A stretch of DNA of 10,287 nucleotides from the NCBI GenBank assembly GCA_046728155.1, contig JBKPDY010000126.1:1-10287 (forward strand), given 5' to 3'. Every line of letters begins with the position of its first letter. Position 1 is the stretch's first letter. A model generated the notes under the pieces. It did not search any database, was not told the origin of the DNA, and saw nothing but the letters and a program-made list of their open reading frames with translations. Shown piece by piece: positions 5,718-10,287 of this stretch. A program made the position numbers and the translations under genes. Origin of the DNA: CAWDLX01 sp046728155. GTDB lineage: Bacteria; Actinomycetota; Actinomycetes; Mycobacteriales; Micromonosporaceae.

Positions 5718-5974
5718 CCGCCCGCCCGTTCACGACCCAACCTGTCGGCCGCTCCCGGCCCTGGCAGAACCGGAACCCGGCTCGACACCGTATACGCCCG
5801 CGAACAGACCTGGCCCCGGCTACACCGGCGGCGCTGGCCGAGGTGGTGCGGTCGATGATCCTCCGCAGCATCCTGATCGGCGGCGAGCCGGGCGGGGGCA
5901 AGTCGAACCTGCTGAACCTGATCACCGCGCATGCGGCGCTGCATCCCTCGTATCGGCACCCGGAAAGTGGGTGA
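5707..5974 (+). pseudogene. Decayed 5' duplicate of the transfer ATPase gene
   Basis: This segment is a degraded copy of the start of the next gene, offset by about 353 bases. In frame with GTG 5707, RPPVHD...PALAEPEPGSTPYTPA aligns with RPPARGD...SAVPDPEPSSTPVAPA of the intact ATPase. An extra A in GCGAACAGACC (intact copy: GCGACAGACC) shifts the frame; then TDLAPATPAALAEV continues in the second frame. About 55-60 bases are missing, removing the segment equivalent to VFDPMFIGIDEFGHPV. A perfect Walker A (GGEPGGGKSN) and LLNLITAHAALHPS follow, and a stop comes at 5972-5974, just after the Walker A region. A shorter frame from ATG 5714, overlapping the previous stop (ATGA), would give an 86-residue Walker A fragment. 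The DNA-level match shows partial tandem duplication followed by decay. Confidence 0.75.
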
Positions 5975-5979
5975 GTCCG

Positions 5980-6957
5980 ATGTGGATGCCGCGTCTCCGT
6001 CGCCGTCCGCCGGCTCGTGGTGACTTGGTAACGGTCACACCCCGGCTGCTGTCGGCCGTGCCCGACCCGGAGCCCAGCTCGACGCCGGTTGCGCCGGCGA
6101 CAGACCTGACCCCGGTCGCGCCGGCGTCGCCGGCCGAGGTGTTGTTGTCGGTTTTCGACCCGATGTTCATCGGGATCGACGAGTTCGGGCACCCGGTACG
6201 CCTGTCGATGATCTTCCGCAACATTCTGGTCGGCGCTGAGCCGGGCGGCGGCAAGTCGAACCTGCTCAATCTGATCACCGCGCATGCGGCGTTGGACCCG
6301 TCGTGCCGGCTGTGTCTGCTGGATGGCAAGCAGGTCGAGTTGGGTCAGTGGGAGGACTGCGCGGACGTGTTCATCGGCCCGGACCTGGACCACGCGATCG
6401 TGACGCTTCGCCGGTTGCAGATCGTGATGAACAACCGCTACGCCTACCTGCGGCTGCGGTTCCGCCGCAAGGTTCGCCCACGTGACGCGTTCGGCACGAT
6501 CCTGGTCACGGTCGATGAGATCGCCTACTTCTCGGCCACCGCCGGGGATAAGAAGACGCAGGAGCTGTTCTCCGCTTTGTTGCGGGACTTGGTGGCCCGG
6601 GGCCGGGCGGTGGGCATCATGGTCGCGGCCGCGACCCAGCGCCCGTCGTCGGACATCATTCCCACGTCGCTTCGGGACTTGTTCGCGTGGCGGTTCGCCG
6701 GCCGGTGCACCACCGACGTGTCCTCCGACATTGTGCTGGGCCACGGGTGGGCGGCCCGGGGGTGGACGGCCAACCAGATCTCACCCACGAACCCGGGGGT
6801 GGGTTTGCTCATCGGCGAGGGCGGGGTGCCCGCGTTGGTGAAGGCCGCGTACCTGTCCGATGAGAACTGCCACGCGATCGCGTCCTATGCCTCCGGCCTA
6901 CGGGCCCGCCACCGCGCCATGACGGCGCGATTGTCCACAAGGGAGATAGCCGCGTGA
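5980..6957 (+). CDS. FtsK/TraB-like DNA translocase (conjugal transfer ATPase)
   Basis: A 325-residue P-loop ATPase of the FtsK/SpoIIIE/TraB group used by actinomycete elements to move double-stranded DNA between hyphae. Walker A is GAEPGGGKS (residues 85-93), Walker B is ILVTVDE (174-180, D179-E180). The FtsK-like segment ATQRPSSDIIPTSLRDLFAWRFAG and a late GVGLLIGEGG are present. The N-terminal 60 residues are Arg- then Pro/Thr-rich, with no membrane helix, so anchoring must come from another protein such as the membrane gene upstream. No C-terminal winged-helix (gamma) domain is visible, making it compact compared with FtsK or long TraB, nearer to the short TraSA type. ATG 5980 is chosen; GTG 5971, overlapping the TGA of the upstream relic, and ATG 5986 are alternatives. 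TGA 6955-6957 overlaps a GTG of a small ORF. Confidence 0.9.
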   Translation: MWMPRLRRRPPARGDLVTVTPRLLSAVPDPEPSSTPVAPATDLTPVAPASPAEVLLSVFDPMFIGIDEFGHPVRLSMIFRNILVGAEPGGGKSNLLNLITAHAALDPSCRLCLLDGKQVELGQWEDCADVFIGPDLDHAIVTLRRLQIVMNNRYAYLRLRFRRKVRPRDAFGTILVTVDEIAYFSATAGDKKTQELFSALLRDLVARGRAVGIMVAAATQRPSSDIIPTSLRDLFAWRFAGRCTTDVSSDIVLGHGWAARGWTANQISPTNPGVGLLIGEGGVPALVKAAYLSDENCHAIASYASGLRARHRAMTARLSTREIAA

Positions 6958-7073
6958 CCGCTGCGACGCTGACCGCTTCCGTCACGCCCGGGACCTGCGT
7001 CCGGGTGTGTGCGGCGGCCGCCAGATCCGGCGACCGGAGTGCACCACCAACAGAAAGGGAGTGGATCGGATGA
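6954..7073 (+). CDS. Possible 39-residue translationally coupled small protein
   Basis: GTG 6954 overlaps the TGA of the ATPase gene (GTGA), and its own TGA at 7071-7073 overlaps the ATG of ssb (ATGA). The frame therefore links both neighbours exactly and fills the whole gap. The predicted peptide has 39 residues, starts (M/V)TAATLTASVTPGTC, has two Cys (15 and 19) and an Arg/Ala-rich second half. I do not recognise it. It may be a real small protein, a coupling leader that carries ribosomes to ssb, or chance; the double overlap is its main support. Confidence 0.4.
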   Translation: MTAATLTASVTPGTCVRVCAAAARSGDRSAPPTEREWIG

Positions 7074-7519
7074 GCAACGAAACGACCATGACAGTGGTCG
7101 GTAACCTCACGGCGGACCCGGACCTGCGGTTCACGCCGACTGGCACCGCGCTGGCGAAGTTCACCGTGGCGTCCACGCCGCGCGTGTTCGACAAGGCGGC
7201 CAACGAGTACAAGGACGGGGACCCGCTGTTCCTGACCTGTACCGCGTGGCGTGACCTGGCCGAGCATGCGGCGGAGTCGCTGCACAAGGGAACCCGCGTC
7301 GTTGTGGTCGGTCGGCTGCGACTGTCGCGCTGGGAAACCGACGAGGGCGAGAAGCGCTCCGCGTACGGGCTCGATGTCGATGAGATCGGCCCGTCACTGC
7401 GCTTCGCCACCGCGAAGGTGAACAAGGCCACCCGGGTCCGGGCCGACGACCCAGTCAACCCGGACGACGAGTGGACCGCCGCCACACCGGACCGGCCACT
7501 GGCCACGGCTCCGTTCTAG
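7070..7519 (+). CDS. ssb: Single-stranded DNA-binding protein
   Basis: A 149-residue SSB. ATG 7070 is chosen because AAGGGAG (7055-7061) precedes it by eight bases; an upstream in-frame ATG at 7007 would add unrelated sequence. The OB-fold starts at TMTVVGNLTADPDLRFTPTG and runs through AKFTVAST, FLTCTAWRDLAEHAAESLHKGTRVVVVGRL and the WETDEGEKRSAYGLDVDEIG strand. The C-terminal tail is short and ends in Pro-Phe (ATAPF). It keeps the terminal PF of the usual SSB interaction tip but lacks its acidic DDD run. This is likely an element-encoded paralogue in addition to the chromosomal SSB. It would protect single-stranded intermediates during replication or transfer, and sits in the middle of the transfer operon. 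Confidence 0.95.
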   Translation: MSNETTMTVVGNLTADPDLRFTPTGTALAKFTVASTPRVFDKAANEYKDGDPLFLTCTAWRDLAEHAAESLHKGTRVVVVGRLRLSRWETDEGEKRSAYGLDVDEIGPSLRFATAKVNKATRVRADDPVNPDDEWTAATPDRPLATAPF

Positions 7520-7521
7520 CC

Positions 7522-7791
7522 ATGTCCGACACGCGAGCACACCCCGACTGGTGCGCCAAAGGGCATCACTGCGGCCTCGGTGAACACCGGGCAGTGCCGG
7601 TGCGCCTCGACGCGCCCGGTCGGGGAGTGATCGTCCTGACTCGCGTCCTCGCGGCCAACGGCCGACAGCACGTTGAGATCAGGACCCGAATCCGTCTCGC
7701 CGATGGCGAAAGGCAGGCCCGCGCGCACCTTGCGCAGGTTCTTGCCGAACTGGACGCGCATCTGCGGCGAGTAATCGCCCTGACGCGCTGA
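7522..7791 (+). CDS. Small Cys/His-rich hypothetical protein
   Basis: 89 residues, starting two bases after the ssb stop, so probably translated by coupling. The N-terminal region HPDWCAKGHHCGLGEH holds C11, H15, H16, C17 and H22, a spacing that could bind a metal ion. The rest is a beta-rich core (RAVPVRLDAPGRGVIVLTRVL, HVEIRTRIRLADG) followed by one long helix (RQARAHLAQVLAELDAHLRRVIAL). Proteins of this look are common between ssb and the spread genes in actinomycete mobile elements, but I know of no assigned function. No signal peptide or membrane segment is present. Confidence 0.75.
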   Translation: MSDTRAHPDWCAKGHHCGLGEHRAVPVRLDAPGRGVIVLTRVLAANGRQHVEIRTRIRLADGERQARAHLAQVLAELDAHLRRVIALTR

Positions 7792-7900
7792 CCCACTGTC
7801 CGCGAGCTGACGACACCAGGCCAATCGCCTGCAAGCAACGCCGGGTGCCGCCAGCCCTCACCAACCACCCAATCCCATTCATGGAAAGGAGGTGGGCTGC
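7792..7900 (+). other. Gap before the DUF6197-like gene, with very strong ribosome binding site
   Basis: About 110 bases without a gene, the only real gap in the right-hand operon. It ends in AAAGGAGGT (7885-7893), a near-perfect anti-16S match seven bases before ATG 7901. No clear promoter or terminator is seen, but a new transcript could start here. Confidence 0.5.
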
Positions 7901-8461
7901 ATGCAGCCTACTCACAACCCGGTGGCGCCAGCGGCGACCACCCCGGCCCGCATCCTGCGTGACGCAGCGACGTACCTGCGTCGCTACGGCTGGATCCAGG
8001 GCTCCTACTACGACCAGACCGCCTCGGTGTTCACCCCTGCGGCCTGCACGGTCGGCGCGATCGCGATGGTCTGCTACGGCGGACCGGTCGACGCGCCGGC
8101 AGAGCACCTCGACACCCCAGAAGGGGTCGACTTCGAGGCGGCGGTGACCTACCTGGACCGGTACCTGACGGTCCGGCACCACGGCGATGGCGCGTACGGC
8201 TTCAACGACGCCAAGGGCCGCGGACTCGACAGGGTGCTCTTCGAACTGGAGTCGGCGGCCGACACCTGGGAGCTGCTGCACGTGCGCTGCCCCGGGTGTG
8301 GCGAGCCGGCTTACTCCCGCCCACCGACCGACTGGCACCTACCACGGTCGTACCCGGTGCCGGCGTATTCGCACCGTGACGGCACGCCACTGTGCCCGGT
8401 CTACGGCGGCGACGGCTTCACACCGTCCGAGCCGGTGATGGTCGAGGACGGTGGCGCATGA
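7901..8461 (+). CDS. DUF6197-like protein
   Basis: 186 residues. ATG 7901 is chosen over the in-frame GTG 7892 because the ribosome binding site AAAGGAGGT overlaps that GTG. The first 110 residues match my memory of the DUF6197 pattern: a helix (TTPARILRDAATYLRRYGWIQGSYYD), then CTVGAIAMVCYGG and a later LDRYLTVRHH...YGFNDAKGR block. No catalytic function is established for this group. The C-terminal part has a Cys pair (CPGCG at about 130) and a third Cys late in the sequence (TPLCPVYGG), which may form a zinc site. Its TGA overlaps the next ATG (ATGA), so the two are coupled. It lies in the accessory block between ssb and the membrane protein gene. Function unknown. Confidence 0.8.
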   Translation: MQPTHNPVAPAATTPARILRDAATYLRRYGWIQGSYYDQTASVFTPAACTVGAIAMVCYGGPVDAPAEHLDTPEGVDFEAAVTYLDRYLTVRHHGDGAYGFNDAKGRGLDRVLFELESAADTWELLHVRCPGCGEPAYSRPPTDWHLPRSYPVPAYSHRDGTPLCPVYGGDGFTPSEPVMVEDGGA

Positions 8462-9117
8462 CCAAGAACACCGTCAACCGTGGGTTGACCCGCAAGCGCG
8501 GCAAGCGGGTCGTGGAGAACCCGGAGTACGCCTCGTTCGCCCGTCGGGTGCTCAAGGCGTACGCGCGTCGTGTCGCGGGCGGAGACATCGAGGCTCTGCG
8601 CGAGCTTTCGGTCTTCGTGTCCGATGTGGACGCGGCAACCCGGGTAGCCGTCGCCGGTCTTCGCCGGTGGGGCTACTCGTGGACTGACATTGCCAACCGG
8701 GTCGGGATGTCCAAGCAGGCCGCGCAGCAGCGGTGGGGCGACCCGGCCGAACGACACGCCCTGGACCGGCGCCTATTGGAGGCCGGCCTGTGCGTGAGCG
8801 TAAAGACCCTGGTCGAGGTGTTCGCCGATCACTTCCCCGACAGCCCGAAGCCGTCGCTGTGTCCCGGCTGCGGCTACCCGTACCCGGATCAGGTGACCGA
8901 CTGCCCAACCAACGCCACCGTGCGCCCGCAACTGTTCAAGCGGCGCATGGAGGATCGGCAGGCGATCGGCCGGCTGACTCGGGAGCAGTTCGCCGACCTG
9001 TACGACCGCAAAATCGCCCGCACCAACCGGGCAGCGGCCAGCCGGGCAGCTCGGCCCACCTCGGGCTCCGATGTGGACGCCCCGGTGCTGTTCGACCCGT
9101 GCGGCGGTGTCGCATGA
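8458..9117 (+). CDS. HTH DNA-binding-like protein with Cys cluster
   Basis: 219 residues, starting at the ATGA overlap with the previous gene. The N-terminus is highly basic (TRKRGKRVVENPEYASFARRVLKAYARRVAGGD). A helix-turn-helix of the sigma-region-4/homeodomain-like kind spans about residues 66-93 (LRRWGYSWTDIANRVGMSKQAAQQRW). Then come CPGCG (Cys 135 and 138) and a Cys at 149, a possible zinc site, and an Arg/Ala-rich helical tail. It has no receiver or sigma-2 domain, so it is not a full sigma factor. It may bind element DNA or modulate the operon. The TGA overlaps the ATG of the nuclease-like gene that follows. Exact role unknown. Confidence 0.8.
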   Translation: MTKNTVNRGLTRKRGKRVVENPEYASFARRVLKAYARRVAGGDIEALRELSVFVSDVDAATRVAVAGLRRWGYSWTDIANRVGMSKQAAQQRWGDPAERHALDRRLLEAGLCVSVKTLVEVFADHFPDSPKPSLCPGCGYPYPDQVTDCPTNATVRPQLFKRRMEDRQAIGRLTREQFADLYDRKIARTNRAAASRAARPTSGSDVDAPVLFDPCGGVA

Positions 9118-9407
9118 CAGCTGTCGGCACGGTGTACCTGCTGCACTTCGATTCTCGCTACGGCCACGCGGGTCACTACACCGGCTGGAGCGACCTTCCC
9201 GCTCGGCTCGCCGAGCATGCCGCCGGCCGTGGTGCCCGCCTGATGGCGGTCATCACCGAGGTCGGCATCAGTTGGCACCTGGCCCGTACCTGGGTCGGTC
9301 GCCGATCCCTGGAACGGGCTCTCAAGCGCCAAGGTGGCGCGTCTCGCCGCTGCCCAGCCTGCGGCGTGCATCCCCAATCCCCGTCTACAGGGAGGAGACC
9401 GTCATGA
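9114..9407 (+). CDS. GIY-YIG-like nuclease, small
   Basis: 97 residues, start at ATGA overlap. The sequence follows the GIY-YIG fold order: VYLLHF (GIY strand, Y8), GHYTGWS (YIG strand, Y22-G24), then LPARLAEHAAGRGARL with R31, E34 and H35, and a later SLERALKRQG where E67 sits at the expected catalytic Glu position before a Lys. A CPAC pair (80-83) ends the domain. The family (UvrC, Slx1, homing enzymes) cuts or nicks DNA using a metal ion. Here the motif is compact and has no DNA-binding extension, so the adjacent HTH protein, with which it is translationally coupled, may supply targeting (inference). It could process element DNA during transfer, repair or defence. The fold assignment rests on motif order, not on a search. 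Confidence 0.75.
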   Translation: MTAVGTVYLLHFDSRYGHAGHYTGWSDLPARLAEHAAGRGARLMAVITEVGISWHLARTWVGRRSLERALKRQGGASRRCPACGVHPQSPSTGRRPS

Positions 9408-10287
9408 ACGGATCTCGCAAACCCACGGTGTCCGGTCGTGGCTGGGCCTACACCGGCACCATCCTGGGTGGTTTGTCGTCGATCGCGGCCAACGTCGCCC
9501 ACTCCTGCATCCCGCCGGTAGGCGCATCCGCTGACTGGCATCCACAGTACGGCGCGATCGCGGTGTCGATGGCCTGGCCCATCTTCCTGTTCGTCGCTGT
9601 GGAGATCCTGATCAAAGTCCCGTGGCCCCGCGGCTTCGCCTACCACCTGTTGCGGTGGTGCGGCCTGCTGCCGGTGGCAATCGTGGCCGCCTTCGTGTCC
9701 TACCGACACCTGTCCGGACTGCTCGCCCACTACGGGGAGGAACGCATCGTCGCGTTCCTCGGTCCACTGGCCGTCGACGGCATGATGATCATGGCGACGG
9801 GTGCGCTGTATGCGATCAGCAATCGAACCCGTGCCCTCAAGGCCACCACGGTGACCCCAACCGTGTCCGTACCCGCTGCCGTGCCCCCGGCCCTCGCGGC
9901 CGGTTCGGCAGCCCAACCCCCGCAACCGCCCACCGTGGCGGTTCCGATCGCGTCGCCGGCAGTGTCGCCGGCGGTGCCCAGCCCGGCTGTGGTGGCGCAG
10001 CGCATCACCTCCCGCCCACCGACCAGCACCCCGGCCCGATCGACGCCCGCGTCGTATGGTGCCCGCCCGACCCGCCCCGACCGTGCCAGCAAGCCCACGA
10101 CCCGGCCAGCCCGCCCGGCGCCGTCTGCCACCGACACCTCTGTCATCGCGTCAGACCGCCCCGGATCGAAGCTGCCCGTGCCGGCGGCCCTGCTCGCCCG
10201 TGTCCGGGAGGTCGCCAAGGAGTACCAGGCCGAGCACGGATCGCCGATCAGTGCGGGGCAACTGGCGGTACGGCTCAAGGTGAGCAC
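9404..10287 (+). CDS. DUF2637/SpdB-like membrane protein with C-terminal DNA-binding-like region (partial)
   Basis: Open to the right edge (294 codons visible, no stop). ATG 9404 overlaps the previous TGA and has GGAGGAG (9391-9397) six bases upstream. The N-terminal half has four hydrophobic segments: TILGGLSSIAANVAHSCI, YGAIAVSMAWPIFLFVAVEI, LLRWCGLLPVAIVAAFVSYR and IVAFLGPLAVDGMMIMATGA. The signature WAYTGTILGG ... ADWHPQYGA ... YRHLSGLLAHYGEE matches DUF2637, a domain typical of spread (Spd) proteins of actinomycete conjugative elements. A Pro/Ala/Thr-rich linker of about 100 residues follows, then LLARVREVAKEYQAEHGSPISAGQLAVRLKVS, which looks like a winged-helix or HTH start. It probably sits in the membrane and contacts element DNA or the transfer complex to help spread along hyphae. 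Downstream genes are not visible. Confidence 0.88.
   Translation, partial: MNGSRKPTVSGRGWAYTGTILGGLSSIAANVAHSCIPPVGASADWHPQYGAIAVSMAWPIFLFVAVEILIKVPWPRGFAYHLLRWCGLLPVAIVAAFVSYRHLSGLLAHYGEERIVAFLGPLAVDGMMIMATGALYAISNRTRALKATTVTPTVSVPAAVPPALAAGSAAQPPQPPTVAVPIASPAVSPAVPSPAVVAQRITSRPPTSTPARSTPASYGARPTRPDRASKPTTRPARPAPSATDTSVIASDRPGSKLPVPAALLARVREVAKEYQAEHGSPISAGQLAVRLKVS

Noticed and set aside
5554..6744. A 396-codon open frame antisense to the ATPase
   Set aside because: Gln/Arg/His/Pro-rich composition typical of the reverse complement of GC-rich coding DNA; no motif, no ribosome binding site, and the opposite strand has a clear ATPase.
9176..10287. Long minus-strand frames antisense to the nuclease and SpdB-like genes
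   Set aside because: Gly/Arg/His-rich products with no recognisable domain; the plus-strand frames have coupled starts, ribosome binding sites and recognisable families.

Overview
The window is high-GC DNA with GC-rich third codon positions, strong AGGAGG-type ribosome binding sites and many ATGA/GTGA stop-start overlaps. This suggests a filamentous actinomycete. The gene set looks most like Micromonosporaceae (Micromonospora or Salinispora type), but that family assignment is an inference from memory. The right two thirds resemble the transfer and maintenance part of an actinomycete integrative and conjugative element (AICE) or a related plasmid. No integrase, replication initiator or att site lies inside the window, so the type of element is not proven.

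Layout. Positions 1-1209 hold the end of a NarL-type two-component system: the 3' part of a histidine kinase and a complete LuxR-type response regulator with a 4-bp overlap. Positions 1210-1410 form a gap with no gene. Positions 1411-2394 encode an HNH nuclease fused to HEAT-like repeats, with two rare TTA codons and a possibly leaderless start. Positions 2395-3190 are a convergent, gene-poor stretch. It holds several strong hairpins, an imperfect tandem duplication, and on the minus strand what may be the decayed 3' end of an IS200/IS605-type tnpB unit. Minus-strand genes follow: an XRE-family regulator with a helical (TPR-like) sensor region (3191-4387) and a small ribbon-helix-helix protein (4520-4732).

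A compact control region at 4746-4851 separates these from the rightward operon. It contains three copies of the 10-mer GTATGTACAC, two of them arranged as a 14-bp inverted repeat over a good -35/-10 pair. The rightward operon encodes: a membrane protein broken by a frameshift (4852-5717); a decayed partial duplicate of the transfer-ATPase 5' end (5707-5974); the intact FtsK/TraB-like ATPase (5980-6957); a possible 39-residue coupled ORF (6954-7073); SSB (7070-7519); a small Cys/His-rich protein (7522-7791); a DUF6197-like protein (7901-8461); an HTH plus Cys-cluster protein (8458-9117); a GIY-YIG-like nuclease (9114-9407); and a DUF2637/SpdB-like membrane protein with a C-terminal DNA-binding-like segment that runs off the right edge (9404-10287).

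How the parts may work together (inference). The RHH and/or XRE protein probably gates the promoter at about 4776-4805, which drives transfer and spread functions. The ATPase would pump DNA, the membrane proteins would form or support the intermycelial channel, and SSB with the small nuclease and DNA-binding proteins would process element DNA. The frameshift and the partial ATPase duplication show recent rearrangement at the head of this operon and raise the question of whether the element still transfers.
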